Source of the DNA: Methanosalsum natronophilum
GTDB taxonomy: Archaea; Halobacteriota; Methanosarcinia; Methanosarcinales; Methanosarcinaceae
NCBI RefSeq assembly: GCF_024808815.1
Contig: NZ_JANUCS010000019.1
Location: forward strand, 1 to 34,691
Length of the DNA: 34,691 nucleotides
Direction of reading: 5' to 3'
The notes beneath the pieces are model-generated. The model saw only the letters and a list, made by a program, of their open reading frames with translations. It was not told where the DNA came from and did no database searches. The translations under genes and the position numbers were made by a program. Below are positions 15,264-24,715 of this stretch, in pieces; position 1 is the first letter of the stretch; every line of letters begins with the position of its first letter.

Positions 15264-18089
15264 ATGTCACTTAATAACATTATTATAAAGGGTGCAAAAG
15301 AACATAATTTGAAAAACGTCGATCTAAACCTTCCTAGAGATAATCTAATTGTGATTACAGGATTAAGCGGGTCGGGTAAATCATCTTTAGCTTTTGATAC
15401 TATTTATGCAGAAGGACAAAGAAGGTATGTAGAATCTTTATCGGCATATGCAAGACAATTCTTGGGCTTGATGGAAAAGCCAGATGTTGAGTATATTGAA
15501 GGATTATCACCGGCTATTTCAATAGAACAAAAAACCACTAGTAAAAATCCAAGATCAACTGTTGGAACTGTAACCGAAATATATGATTATCTTAGATTGT
15601 TATTTTCAAGGATAGGTGTTCCTCATTGTCCTGAATGTAAAGTTATCATTGAACCTCAGAGTGTAGATCAAATTGTTGACAGTATAAATAAAATACCCCA
15701 CAAATCTAAAATTCATATACTTGCACCCATTATAAGAGAGCGTAAAGGTGAATATAAAAAATTATTACATGATATTTCAAAAGAAGGTTTTTCTAGGGTT
15801 CGAATAGATGGTGAAGTATTAACTATAGATGAAGCACTTAATGTCGAATTAGGCCGATATCATAAACATAATATCGAAATAGTTGTTGATAGGCTTGTTA
15901 TAAAAGAAAATATTGATGATAGAATTGCAGATTCCGTAGAAGCTGCAATTGAAAAAAGTGGTGGTACAGTAATTGTACATGTATTAGATGACAAAGAACT
16001 CGTTTTCAGTGAAAAGCGTGCATGTCCTTCATGTGGTAAAGGTTTTGAAGAATTAGAACCTGCTGCTTTTTCATTCAACAGTCCACAGGGTGCTTGTACT
16101 GGATGTCATGGTTTAGGTACATCAATGGAATTCGATCCTGAATTAATTGTTCCTAATGAAGAACTATCATTAAGACAAGGAGCAATTGATCCATGGAATT
16201 CTAAAGATGGATACCACATGCAATCGTTAGAATCTTTATCTAAACATCTTGGTTTTTCAATGGATGTGCCATATAACGAACTTGATCCTAAAGTGCAGAA
16301 TATAATAATGTATGGAACAAAAGAAAAAATACCTTTTTTACATGTAGGACGAAGAGGTGGTGTCTGGAAACATACAGGTAAATTTAAGGGAGTGATTGCG
16401 AATCTTTCTAAGATATATGAAAAAACTGATTCCGAAAGTACTAAAGAAAAATTAAATAAGTATATTAGTACAAATCCATGCACTTCTTGCAAAGGAGCAA
16501 GACTAAAACCAAACAGCTTAGCTGTAAAAATAAAAGATACAAATATAATCGAAGCTACTGAAATGTCAGTTCAGAACTCACTTCACTTCTTTGAGCGTGT
16601 TGAGATGAACTTAACTGCTCGTGAATATACTATTGGAAGACTTATTTTAAAAGAAATAAAGTCACGTCTTGGCTTCCTTATAGATGTGGGATTGGATTAC
16701 TTAACATTAGATAGATCTGCAGCTACTTTGTCGGGCGGAGAGGCTCAAAGAATTAGATTGGCAACACAGATCGGTTCTAGCTTAATGGGTGTGTTGTACA
16801 TATTAGATGAACCAAGTATAGGTTTACACCAAAGAGATAATTTGAGGTTAATTAACACACTTAAAGATTTAAGAGATATTGGGAACACAGTTCTTGTGGT
16901 TGAGCATGATGAGGAAACTATACTAAATGCAGACCATGTTGTTGATATGGGGCCTGGGGCTGGCGTTCATGGTGGTTATATTGTAGCTGAAGGTACGCCT
17001 GAAGATATTTATGAAAACGAAGATTCTTTAACTGGTAAGTATTTGAAAAGGGAGCTATCTATAGAAATTCCAAGTAAAAGAAGAGTTGCTACTAATTTCC
17101 TTGAATTAGAGGGTGCAAGTGAAAACAATCTCAAAAATATAACAGCAAAATTCCCATTATCAACACTCATTTGTATTACAGGTGTTTCTGGGTCTGGCAA
17201 AAGTACCCTTATAAGTGAAACCTTAAATAAAGTATTAGCTCAAAAGCTTCAGAGGTCTAGACAAAAAGCAGGTAAGTATAAAAAAATTAAAGGTATTGAA
17301 AATCTAGATAAAGTAATTACCATAGATCAATCGCCAATTGGTCGTACACCACGATCAAATCCTGCAACATACACTAACTTATTCACACCTATAAGGGAGC
17401 TCTTTTCACAGACTCAAATGGCAAAAGCTAGAGGTTATAAGCAAGGAAGGTTTAGTTTTAATGTTAGAGGTGGAAGGTGTGAAGCATGTTCTGGTGATGG
17501 TATTATAACTATAGAAATGCATTTTTTACCTGATGTATATGTGCCTTGCGAAGTATGCCATGGAAAAAGATACAATAGGGAAACCTTAGAGGTTAAATAC
17601 AAAAATAAATCAATCGCAGATGTGCTGGACATGACTGTGGAAGAAGCTTTAGACTTTTTTGCAAATATCCCTAAAATTGAAAGGAAGTTAAAAACACTTA
17701 ATGATGTAGGATTAAGTTATATTAAATTAGGTCAATCTTCAACAACACTCTCTGGAGGAGAAGCTCAGCGTGTGAAGCTTGCAACTGAGCTCAGTAAAAG
17801 GCCTACTGGAAAAACACTATACATCCTTGATGAGCCAACAACAGGATTACATTTTGATGATATTAAAAAACTTCTTGATGTATTACATAGGCTGGTAGAA
17901 TCTGGAAATACTGTCATTGTTATAGAGCATAATCTGGACGTAATTAAAACAGCTGATTGGATAATCGATCTTGGACCAGAAGGGGGAGAAAATGGTGGTG
18001 AGATTATTGCAGAGGGTTTTCCTGAAGATATTATTAAAGTAGAGAATTCTTATACTGGAGAATTTTTGAAAAGGATTATAAATTTGTAA
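15264..18089 (+). CDS. uvrA: Excinuclease ABC subunit A
   Basis: DNA damage recognition ATPase of nucleotide excision repair. Complete at 941 residues. Two ABC ATPase modules are seen: Walker [10 protein letters not shown] at 33-41 with signature [12 protein letters not shown] near 490, and GVSGSGKST near 640 with signature [12 protein letters not shown] near 830. Zinc-finger cysteines are in CPSCGK / CTGCHG (about 254-280) and CEACSGDG / [10 protein letters not shown] (about 740-770). UvrB and UvrC are not next to it. Bacterial-type UvrABC in mesophilic archaea is usually viewed as acquired by transfer. A bidirectional terminator separates it from convergent purB. Confidence 0.97.
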   Translation: MSLNNIIIKGAKEHNLKNVDLNLPRDNLIVITGLSGSGKSSLAFDTIYAEGQRRYVESLSAYARQFLGLMEKPDVEYIEGLSPAISIEQKTTSKNPRSTVGTVTEIYDYLRLLFSRIGVPHCPECKVIIEPQSVDQIVDSINKIPHKSKIHILAPIIRERKGEYKKLLHDISKEGFSRVRIDGEVLTIDEALNVELGRYHKHNIEIVVDRLVIKENIDDRIADSVEAAIEKSGGTVIVHVLDDKELVFSEKRACPSCGKGFEELEPAAFSFNSPQGACTGCHGLGTSMEFDPELIVPNEELSLRQGAIDPWNSKDGYHMQSLESLSKHLGFSMDVPYNELDPKVQNIIMYGTKEKIPFLHVGRRGGVWKHTGKFKGVIANLSKIYEKTDSESTKEKLNKYISTNPCTSCKGARLKPNSLAVKIKDTNIIEATEMSVQNSLHFFERVEMNLTAREYTIGRLILKEIKSRLGFLIDVGLDYLTLDRSAATLSGGEAQRIRLATQIGSSLMGVLYILDEPSIGLHQRDNLRLINTLKDLRDIGNTVLVVEHDEETILNADHVVDMGPGAGVHGGYIVAEGTPEDIYENEDSLTGKYLKRELSIEIPSKRRVATNFLELEGASENNLKNITAKFPLSTLICITGVSGSGKSTLISETLNKVLAQKLQRSRQKAGKYKKIKGIENLDKVITIDQSPIGRTPRSNPATYTNLFTPIRELFSQTQMAKARGYKQGRFSFNVRGGRCEACSGDGIITIEMHFLPDVYVPCEVCHGKRYNRETLEVKYKNKSIADVLDMTVEEALDFFANIPKIERKLKTLNDVGLSYIKLGQSSTTLSGGEAQRVKLATELSKRPTGKTLYILDEPTTGLHFDDIKKLLDVLHRLVESGNTVIVIEHNLDVIKTADWIIDLGPEGGENGGEIIAEGFPEDIIKVENSYTGEFLKRIINL

Positions 18090-18093
18090 ATAT

Positions 18094-18140
18094 AAAAAGA
18101 ATACTACTCTATGAACAAATAGAGTGATTCTTTTTTTAAA
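18094..18140. terminator. Bidirectional terminator between uvrA and purB
   Basis: ACTCTAT (18106-18112) and ATAGAGT (18119-18125) form a perfect 7-bp stem with a 6-base loop, extended by AGAAT/ATTCT after a small bulge. A T tract (18131-18137) follows on the + strand and an A run (94-98) precedes it, giving a T tract on the - strand too. It lies between two convergent genes. Confidence 0.7.
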
Positions 18141-18171
18141 AAAAATTAAGTCGTTTTTTTGCATATGTTTT

Positions 18172-19515
18172 TTATTCTGCCATGGGCTGAAGTTTTCCGG
18201 TTAGTTTTTCAACCTGTTCTACAGCTGTGCCAATGTACATATCTGGTGTGACAAGTCTTGCAACTTCTTTTTCGGATAAATGCAATGAAACTGTTTTATT
18301 TTCCATGAGTGTTTGCTTTAAGTGAAGTCCAGATTCGTGTGATTTCATTGCACAACTTCTAACAATCTCATGAGCCTCCTGTCTACCTACTCCTTTCTTA
18401 GCAAGTTCTATCATGACAGCTTCACCCATGTTTAAACCATTAGTAAATGTTAAATTTCTTCTTATATTGTTAGGATAGAATCTTAATCCCTCTAATACCT
18501 CAATTCCAAGTTTTATTATATGATCTGTAAGAATACATGTTTCTGGAAAAATAATGCGTTCACAAGATGAATTTGTAAGATCACGTTCATCCCATAATGT
18601 ATTATTTAGAAGTTGGGGTTCCACCATCGATCGCACAATTCTTGCAAGTCCACCAATTTGCTCTGATTTTATAGGGTTCCTTTTATGTGGCATTGTTGAT
18701 GAACCAACTTGTTTTTTGCCAAAGCTTTCTTCAACCTCTGCTATTTCGCTTCTTTGAAGTGTTCTAATAGCTATACCAATTTTATCTAATGTTGTTACTG
18801 TGTTTGCCATCCACATTACAAGTTCTGCATGCCTATCTCGCTGAACAATTTGGTTAGAAACATCAACTGAGTTAATTCCCAGGTTTTTCATAGTTAACTC
18901 TTGGATTTGCATACCCTTTTTCCCAAAGGCTGCTTGAGTTCCTACAGCACCTGACATTTGGCCTACAAAAATACGTGGTTTCATTTGATTTAGGCGTTCA
19001 AGATGTCGAGAGATTTCTGACGCCCATATTGCAAACTTTAAGCCATAAGTCGTGGGTACACCTATTTGTCCATGTGTACGTCCAGCACAAACGGTATACT
19101 TGTGATCAGACGACTGTTTTAACAATACTTTAAGTAAGTTTTTCAGTTTTTTTTCCATTATTAAGATAGCATCCTTTAACTGAAGAGCAGTTGCTGTATC
19201 TAAAATGTCATTGGATGTGGCTCCAAAATGTACCCATTTTCCCGAATCTTCTGGACATTTTTCTGAAATAGCTAAAACTACAGCCATCATATCATGATGT
19301 ATTTCATCTTCTATTTCTTTGACACGTTTAAGTTCTATTTTTTTAATAGATTCAGCAATGTTTTTTGCAGCATCTTCTGGAATAAGACCCACTTCAGCTT
19401 CTGCTTTTGCTAGTGCTGATTCCACCCTAAGGAGTTTTTCGAGTCTATTTTCTTCTTCCCATACATGCTTCATTTCAGAAGTTCCATATCTATATTCTAT
19501 CGGATGAATTGCCAT
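18172..19515 (-). CDS. purB: Adenylosuccinate lyase
   Basis: Catalyses two steps of purine synthesis: SAICAR to AICAR plus fumarate, and adenylosuccinate to AMP plus fumarate. The family signature GSSTMPHKRNPIKSEQ is at 271-286, with the catalytic Ser in the flexible loop, and the catalytic His region GRTHGQ at 145-150. HFGATSND near 97-104 is also conserved. Length (447 aa) is normal. The ATG at 19515 follows GAGGAGA on the - strand. Monocistronic by context: it faces uvrA and is separated from mtmB by 177 bases. Confidence 0.96.
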   Translation of the reverse strand: MAIHPIEYRYGTSEMKHVWEEENRLEKLLRVESALAKAEAEVGLIPEDAAKNIAESIKKIELKRVKEIEDEIHHDMMAVVLAISEKCPEDSGKWVHFGATSNDILDTATALQLKDAILIMEKKLKNLLKVLLKQSSDHKYTVCAGRTHGQIGVPTTYGLKFAIWASEISRHLERLNQMKPRIFVGQMSGAVGTQAAFGKKGMQIQELTMKNLGINSVDVSNQIVQRDRHAELVMWMANTVTTLDKIGIAIRTLQRSEIAEVEESFGKKQVGSSTMPHKRNPIKSEQIGGLARIVRSMVEPQLLNNTLWDERDLTNSSCERIIFPETCILTDHIIKLGIEVLEGLRFYPNNIRRNLTFTNGLNMGEAVMIELAKKGVGRQEAHEIVRSCAMKSHESGLHLKQTLMENKTVSLHLSEKEVARLVTPDMYIGTAVEQVEKLTGKLQPMAE

Positions 19516-19646
19516 CTATAATCTCCTCATATAACAATGATAATATCTAATATTAGGCTAAAACACTTAATTGTATTTATTTGCTATTCTAAAAATGAGA
19601 TAGAAGCATAAAAAGAAGATACACGATAAAAAAAACGTAACTACAG

Positions 19647-19679
19647 AAAAAAAACAGCAGTGTATAAAAATAACACTGC
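19647..19679 (-). terminator. Terminator of the mtmCB operon
   Basis: Just after the mtmB stop codon, GCAGTGT (19657-19663) and ACACTGC (19673-19679) form a perfect 7-bp stem with a 9-base loop. On the - strand it is followed by eight T (19647-19654) and then more T-rich DNA. This is a good intrinsic-type archaeal terminator for a highly expressed operon. Confidence 0.7.
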
Positions 19680-19692
19680 ATGTTAAACTCAA

Positions 19693-21069
19693 TCAATATA
19701 CTAATCCAAGTTCTTCTAGTTTCTTCTTTGCACCGTCGTATACTTTCACGTATTCGTCGGTTGGTGTGACTGTCTTTGTGTCGTAGCATTCCTGGAACGT
19801 CTTACCAGCAGGAGCCTTATCGTAATTCTTCTCATACATTCCGACAAGCTGGTCAAGTATCTTATTGACCTCAGAGATCTCCATACCTGCAGCAGCGCGA
19901 GCAGTTTCTCCCATCATTCTTGCTTCCATACCAGTGGTCTTGTTCTCAGCAACACCCTTTGCAGCAGCTACACCTGAGAGAATCTCTCGACCAGATGCAG
20001 TATCTGTGATAGATTGTGCAGCAGTTTCAAGCAGACACATTTCAGTCGCAGGACCGGCACATGGATAGTACTGGTTACCTTTGATCATGTCAGTGTTCTG
20101 GCTAGTAGCCGCTGCTGTCCATCCAGCGATTGCAAGTGTTTCCCTTGTGTTAGTGGACCCCCACCTAATGTGGACAGGACCGTCAAGGTGCCAGCTTGCA
20201 TTGCTCATAACAAATGCGTTAATGTGAGTTGCGACGTCAACGATTGCAGTTTCTTCAATACCACCAGCATATCCACCAAAGATTGGCATCTGTTCATCCA
20301 TGATAATATCGCTGTTTGCATTATAGTGTGCAATTACTGCAATGGCGTCAAGGTCGATCTTAAGTTCGTTCAATTGTGATACTTCGTGACTGTCGCTTGT
20401 TTTCATGCCCCCAATTGTATCTGCACTGATGTTACCTTGTGCAGTCAATGAGGTCTCAGGTCCCTATATACCCATGCAAGGTCTACCAGCAAGCGCACAT
20501 GCTTGTTTGATAAGTCTTGTTTCTGTCTTTGCAGCAAGGATCTCATATGGACTGCCAGGTACTGCAGATTTACCCATAATGGACTTGAGTACACCGTTAA
20601 CTATAGTGTCACATTCCTTTTCCATAGCATAGCTCATGTGGATTGGAATGAACATATCTTCAGAGACTGGAGCACCTGTTGGTCCACCTTGAACGTGTGG
20701 TTTCCTTTTATCTCCAATCTTTCTCTTTCTGACATATGTCCTGTCACGTGCATCACCAAGTGAGAATTCTTTCTGGACATTATTGATAGCGTCCCATATC
20801 TCGTCTTCAGTGTATTTGACGACACGATGTGTATCAGTACAGTATATTCCACACTCTAACAACATCTCGAAACCAGCTTTGAACAGGTTGTCCACCATGT
20901 CCATATCAGTTGGTACGATCTCATTACCAAAATCGAGTTTGTATTTCTGCTTGAGTTCAGCACTCTTCATTGGTATTGTCATGAGGTCCCAGTCATCCTG
21001 GGATATTTTCTCACCTTTCTTTGCACGGTCATAGAAGTCGTAACATGTGAACGATTTAGTGAATGTCAT
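19693..21069 (-). CDS. mtmB: Monomethylamine:corrinoid methyltransferase, with in-frame amber pyrrolysine codon
   Basis: Transfers the methyl group of monomethylamine to the corrinoid protein MtmC, the first step of methanogenesis from methylamine. The sequence appears as two open frames, 201 codons (21069-20467) and the rest, split by TAG at 20464-20466. Read through, the protein is exactly 458 residues, the known MtmB length, and the amber codon is residue 202, the known pyrrolysine site: CMGI-Pyl-GPETSLTAQGN. N-terminal KYTEDEIWDAINNVQKEF and the rest agree with MtmB of Methanosarcina throughout. A strong AAAGGAGG lies 10 bases before the ATG. It follows mtmC by 35 bases. This is not a frameshift or pseudogene. 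Insertion needs pylT/pylS, which are not in the window. Confidence 0.97.
20464..20466 (-). other. Pyrrolysine (UAG) codon 202 of mtmB
   Basis: In-frame TAG on the - strand in the context GGT ATA TAG GGA CCT. It coincides with the pyrrolysine position known for MtmB, and the flanking protein sequence continues in the same frame on both sides. Confidence 0.96.
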
Positions 21070-21104
21070 CTTTGATCTGCCTCCTTTACTTTTCCTTTGT
21101 ATAT

Positions 21105-21758
21105 TTATTTCATTAGCTCAGTTGCTGTTCGTGCAGCTTCAGCTGCATTCTCTGCAGTTGCATCAGCACCGATCTCTTCGATCCAGTCCTGTGATACTGG
21201 TGCACCACCAAACATCACTTTAACCTTATCTCTGAGTCCTTCTTCCTGGAGCATCTCGATAGTGTCTTTCTGGCTGAGCATTGATGTTGTCATGAGTGCA
21301 GATCCTACAAGAATGACCTTCTTTCCTTTATGTTTAGCAACCTCTTCAATGAGGTCTTCATTTGGTACGTCCACACCAAGGTCAAGTATCTCGAAACCGT
21401 TAGCACCTAGCATAGTTGAGACTAACCTGTGTCCAATATCATGTATATCTCCTTCCTGGACATACGTTATTGCCAACCCTACACCTTCTTCGCCTTCCAT
21501 CTCTTCTTCAAGCTTTGGTGTCAATATTTCCATTGCAGCATCCATTGCCTTTGAAGACATCATGATTTGAGGTAAATAGACCTCTGCTGCCTCGAACTTA
21601 TCTCCAATAATTTTCATTCCGACAGCTAGTCCAGAATCAATTGCTTCTACAGGTGATACACCTGCATCCAATGCTTCTTGTGCACCTTGCTTTGCACCTT
21701 CAATATCCTGGTTTACAATTGCTTCTTTTAGCTTATCTAGAATTTCTTGATTTGCCAT
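21105..21758 (-). CDS. mtmC: Monomethylamine corrinoid protein
   Basis: Carries the cobalamin cofactor that accepts the methyl group from MtmB and passes it to MtbA. The 217 residues have the usual two-domain layout: helical cap (about 1-90) and Rossmann-type B12 domain with the cobalt-ligating His106 in GDIHDIG, followed by SALMTTS near 155 and GGAPVSQDWI near 185. It is first in the mtmCB operon, as is normal. AAGGTGA precedes the ATG. A TATA box ATTTATATAT lies 89 bases upstream of the ATG, predicting a leader of roughly 60 bases. Cofactor reduction by RamA is expected, but its gene is not here. Confidence 0.95.
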   Translation of the reverse strand: MANQEILDKLKEAIVNQDIEGAKQGAQEALDAGVSPVEAIDSGLAVGMKIIGDKFEAAEVYLPQIMMSSKAMDAAMEILTPKLEEEMEGEEGVGLAITYVQEGDIHDIGHRLVSTMLGANGFEILDLGVDVPNEDLIEEVAKHKGKKVILVGSALMTTSMLSQKDTIEMLQEEGLRDKVKVMFGGAPVSQDWIEEIGADATAENAAEAARTATELMK

Positions 21759-21803
21759 TTTGTCACCTTTCTATTTTGTTTTTTATTATTATAGTTCTAA
21801 AAA

Positions 21804-21826
21804 TGTAGCTTTTAACATCTACTACA
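21804..21826 (-). promoter_or_regulatory. Weak leader stem in the mtmC 5' UTR
   Basis: TGTAG and CTACA (21804-21808 and 21822-21826) can pair as a 5-bp stem in the predicted leader. Weak alone, but the mtbC leader has a stronger hairpin in a comparable position. Confidence 0.25.
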
Positions 21827-21846
21827 AAATTTAATGAGAAAGTATG

Positions 21847-21856
21847 ATATATAAAT
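21847..21856 (-). promoter_or_regulatory. TATA box of mtmCB
   Basis: ATTTATATAT on the - strand, ending 89 bases before the mtmC ATG. The same ten bases occur at the same distance before mtbC. Archaeal TATA boxes sit about 25 bases before the transcript start, so the leader would be about 60-65 bases. Confidence 0.65.
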
Positions 21857-21864
21857 ATTATGAC

Positions 21865-21907
21865 TTAACTTTGTTTTCGAACTAAACTTTTTATACTTTA
21901 ACTTTGT
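21865..21907. repeat. Direct repeat pair between mtmC and the HTH gene
   Basis: TTAACTTTGT occurs at 21865-21874 and again at 21898-21907, 33 bases apart start to start, which is about three helical turns. The second copy overlaps the predicted start site of the HTH gene, and the first is just upstream of the mtmC TATA box. This is a good arrangement for a regulator acting on both genes; the regulator is not known. Confidence 0.45.
21889..21896 (+). promoter_or_regulatory. TATA-like box of the HTH gene
   Basis: TTTTATAC-type sequence about 25 bases before the ATG at 21918. With no ribosome site in between, the transcript would be leaderless or nearly so. Confidence 0.45.
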
Positions 21908-21917
21908 CAGAATAATT

Positions 21918-22343
21918 ATGCCAAAAAGCGAGATTTACAATGTTAAGCATAAAATGAGTCTTAATGATTTAGACAAGAGAATAAAGTATCTAGAAAGAAT
22001 GGTTAAAGTGCTTAACAGATTAAAATTCATAAGGTATCGATATAAGGGGCTTTCTGTAGAGAAAGCTGCAGCAAAAGTCCAAGTAACAAAGTCTGTTGGA
22101 TACATTTGGCAAAAAAGGTGGAATCGAGATGGATATGTTGGATTAGTGCCTAAGTATAAGGGAGGAAGAGCTCCTAAATTAACAATTGATCAAAAAAGAG
22201 AAATACAGGAAATTATACAGAAAAATGAGCATTTTAGCACCCGTACAATTAAAACTATAATTGAAAACAAGTTCGGAATAACTTATTCATTAAAGCAGGT
22301 TAGGTTGATTATAAAAGAATTAAAAAATGGGCATATAATCTGA
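21918..22343 (+). CDS. Stand-alone IS630-type helix-turn-helix protein
   Basis: A 141-residue, Lys/Arg-rich protein. Residues about 35-75 form a helix-turn-helix (YKGLSVEKAAAKVQVTKSVG, then IWQKRW), followed by the linker GGRAPKLT typical of the front part of IS630-family transposases. A second winged helix (about 105-138, FSTRTIKTIIENKFGITYS) completes the paired DNA-binding module. The DDE catalytic domain is absent: the frame closes at TGA and nothing transposase-like follows in the 55 bases before ccmF. No terminal inverted repeats are visible. It is divergent from mtmC with a shared 159-base control region. It may be a relic or a transposase DNA-binding domain put to use as a regulator. 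Function not established. Confidence 0.7.
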   Translation: MPKSEIYNVKHKMSLNDLDKRIKYLERMVKVLNRLKFIRYRYKGLSVEKAAAKVQVTKSVGYIWQKRWNRDGYVGLVPKYKGGRAPKLTIDQKREIQEIIQKNEHFSTRTIKTIIENKFGITYSLKQVRLIIKELKNGHII

Positions 22344-22398
22344 CCTAGTTATTAGCAGTATATTTAATATCCTTAAATAATCCTATAAGTATAATTTA

Positions 22399-23475
22399 TT
22401 ATGTTCTTTTTTTATCTATGACGTATTTGTATAACATACCCAAAATACTTGCAATTATAAGACCAAATATAAATAAACCCATAATTGCACCATCAAAACT
22501 GAAATCTTGCCAAGCATGCACGGATGCCCAAAGACCACTACGTGTTACAAATGTTGCAAAAACAACAAATACAAAAGAAAAAATCGCTAGTATTGGGACC
22601 AATGTTTGGAATTCTTCATGTTTTAATCGATACTGTGCATGCAAATAAGCAGTTGCAGTAAGCCAAGGAATCAGGGAAGCAGTCTCAACTGGATCCCATG
22701 TCCAATACCATGCACCCCAGCCAAGTACTTCATACGCCCAGAATCCACCGAGTGCAATTCCAATTGTCAAAAAAATCCATGCTATACGCATCCAAAAATT
22801 ACCAATATCAACCCATTTATCATCATTTATAAATAAAGCAGAAAGTCCTAAAACAAATGGGAAAGTAAAGGCAGCATAACCTACAAACAAAAGTGGTGGA
22901 TGTGCTGCCATCCATGGATTTCTTAGTAAGGGGTTCATACCTTGACCATAAGGTACATCAAAAGAGTAAACAAAAGGATTCCAAGTAGTTAGCTCTACAA
23001 TCCCACCTGGCAATAAATGATACATAGAAAATGGATTTTTTATAACTAAAAACAGTAAAAATACAGTTCCAATCAAAAGTAAAATCGTTCTTGACAAATA
23101 AATTAGTTTTTTGTTTTCAAAAGTATTTACATTTGGAGATATTCTAAAAATAATACACATTACAAATATTAACCAAACCCATAAGAGTAAAGAACCTTCT
23201 TGACCAGCCCAAAGAGCAGAAATACGGTAGTACCATTCAAGGTTCATACTAGAATGATGGAACACATAACTATAACTTGCATTTACTACAAATAAATAGT
23301 ATGTTAAAAGTATAACACAAAAAGTCAAAATGATAGTACATAGAGTTTCCATTAAATAGGAACGTTTTTTCACGCTTAGGTCTGGATTCAAGTAAAAAGA
23401 AGTCGAATAGAGAAATGCACCAAATCCTGCAATAAATGCTAGCCATATTGCAATCATACCAAAGTTAACATCCAT
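22399..23475 (-). CDS. ccmF: CcmF N-terminal half (haem-handling membrane protein)
   Basis: Cytochrome c maturation protein of the CcmF/CcsA family, which handles haem on its way to apocytochrome c outside the membrane. About ten membrane segments. The WWD haem-binding motif is clear: GWGAWYWTWDPVETASLIPW, about two thirds along. Conserved His residues occur in AAHPPLLFVGY before it and SVHAWQDF after it. At about 358 residues it covers only the front half of a bacterial CcmF of about 650. The ATG at 23475 with GGCGAGG upstream is chosen over the TTG at 23499. It lies 36 bases downstream of the other half of the protein, so the halves are transcribed in reversed order. Other ccm genes are not in the window. 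Confidence 0.88.
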   Translation of the reverse strand: MDVNFGMIAIWLAFIAGFGAFLYSTSFYLNPDLSVKKRSYLMETLCTIILTFCVILLTYYLFVVNASYSYVFHHSSMNLEWYYRISALWAGQEGSLLLWVWLIFVMCIIFRISPNVNTFENKKLIYLSRTILLLIGTVFLLFLVIKNPFSMYHLLPGGIVELTTWNPFVYSFDVPYGQGMNPLLRNPWMAAHPPLLFVGYAAFTFPFVLGLSALFINDDKWVDIGNFWMRIAWIFLTIGIALGGFWAYEVLGWGAWYWTWDPVETASLIPWLTATAYLHAQYRLKHEEFQTLVPILAIFSFVFVVFATFVTRSGLWASVHAWQDFSFDGAIMGLFIFGLIIASILGMLYKYVIDKKRT

Positions 23476-23511
23476 AGTAAACTGAACCTCGCCTATCAAT
23501 TATTTATTAAT

Positions 23512-24489
23512 CTAGTTACTACTCTCTTCTTCATCGTCGATTCTGCCCTTAATATTACCCTTAAAGCCTTTTTTAGACTCAATTAACAATACTACAGAGC
23601 TACCAAGTACAAGTAAAAAAGTTCCTATCCAAACTAGTGAAATATAAGGAACTGTACGAACATATAAGCTTATTTCCTCTTTTGTTAAGTCAATTGCCCT
23701 AGGAGCAATAAATATTTCATTTCTAAAGCCACGGTTGATATATGTTGTTGTATAAGATTGTTCCCATTTGAAATCAGTTATATACTTCATTTCACCTGTA
23801 TCAATATATCGATCTCCTGAATACAAATCAAACTGAATATCCGTTATATAAGATGAACCTGGATATCCCTCGTAAGGCATCCCTTCATAATAAGAGTTCA
23901 TTTGTGTGACTTTTATTGTATAATCTTGGCTATCAAGATATTTTTCAATGTTTAAACTGAATTCAGCTGAGTCTTCAACCTTTGCTGTTGAGCTTATCAC
24001 AACTCCGATAAGAATTAAAATTATTCCCAAGTGAACTATGTGAGCTCCAATTTTTCTTAAATTCAGTTGACTACCACTAGATGTAGATGGTAGCCTATTG
24101 ACCATTAAATAGCCCAATAGAGCAATAACTGAAACTAGAGAAATTAATAAAAATGGAATGGAAACATCAAGTATAAAACTATTGAATGGAGAAACAAAAA
24201 ATGAGATAACTGAAATAAAAATGCCTACCAAAGGAACCAAGCTAGCTTTTCTTGCATCTGTCAGATACAATAATGCACAGATATTAAGCACAAAAACCAA
24301 AAAAAGCATTGGAATTGCAGTCCTTTCATTAAAATAGGAAGCTTCCAAAATCATTTCTATACCAGTAATCATCTTAAAAAAAAGAGGAGTTAGCATACCC
24401 ACAACTAGTAATAGAGATAATAAAGTTAAAGTGAAAACTGTTGCTAGCATAACATTTTTTCTATTGACTATATCATCAACTTTTTTCAT
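23512..24489 (-). CDS. CcmF C-terminal half
   Basis: A 325-residue membrane protein that fits the rear half of CcmF: several membrane segments, then IGAHIVHLGIILILIGVVISS near 150-170 (the conserved His-containing helix leading to the exported domain), an outer beta-rich domain of about 110 residues rich in Tyr, and the closing helix PYISLVWIGTFLLVLGS. It is the first gene of the pair; the WWD-bearing half follows. The stop codon is TAG, three codons before a TAA in the same frame, so readthrough with pyrrolysine would add only four residues. Divergent from carS with 226 bases between. Confidence 0.8.
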   Translation of the reverse strand: MKKVDDIVNRKNVMLATVFTLTLLSLLLVVGMLTPLFFKMITGIEMILEASYFNERTAIPMLFLVFVLNICALLYLTDARKASLVPLVGIFISVISFFVSPFNSFILDVSIPFLLISLVSVIALLGYLMVNRLPSTSSGSQLNLRKIGAHIVHLGIILILIGVVISSTAKVEDSAEFSLNIEKYLDSQDYTIKVTQMNSYYEGMPYEGYPGSSYITDIQFDLYSGDRYIDTGEMKYITDFKWEQSYTTTYINRGFRNEIFIAPRAIDLTKEEISLYVRTVPYISLVWIGTFLLVLGSSVVLLIESKKGFKGNIKGRIDDEEESSN

Positions 24490-24715
24490 ATTAGCGTTAC
24501 CTCAGAATTCATCTTACTGTTTCATTTTATCCCCTACGCAGCTGCATTATTTATAGCTATTTGAGATAAAGAAATTCTCCATTTTCTACATTTATTTAAA
24601 GGTATCAAGAAATATCTAGTTCAACACAATAACCAAATAAAAGTCTTGTTCATTCGGCAAATCTTTTCAATTTATTCAGAGAACTTAAATATTAATAAGC
24701 TGCATTTTATGCAAA

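Noticed and set aside
19693-21069. mtmB as two separate genes or a nonsense-mutated pseudogene
   Set aside because: The TAG is at the known pyrrolysine position, and total length and both halves fit MtmB exactly.
21097-21570. Open frame antisense to mtmC
   Set aside because: Ser-rich low-complexity translation typical of a frame opposite a strongly coding gene.
21918-22343. An intact insertion sequence at the HTH gene
   Set aside because: No DDE domain in any frame downstream and no flanking terminal repeats were seen.
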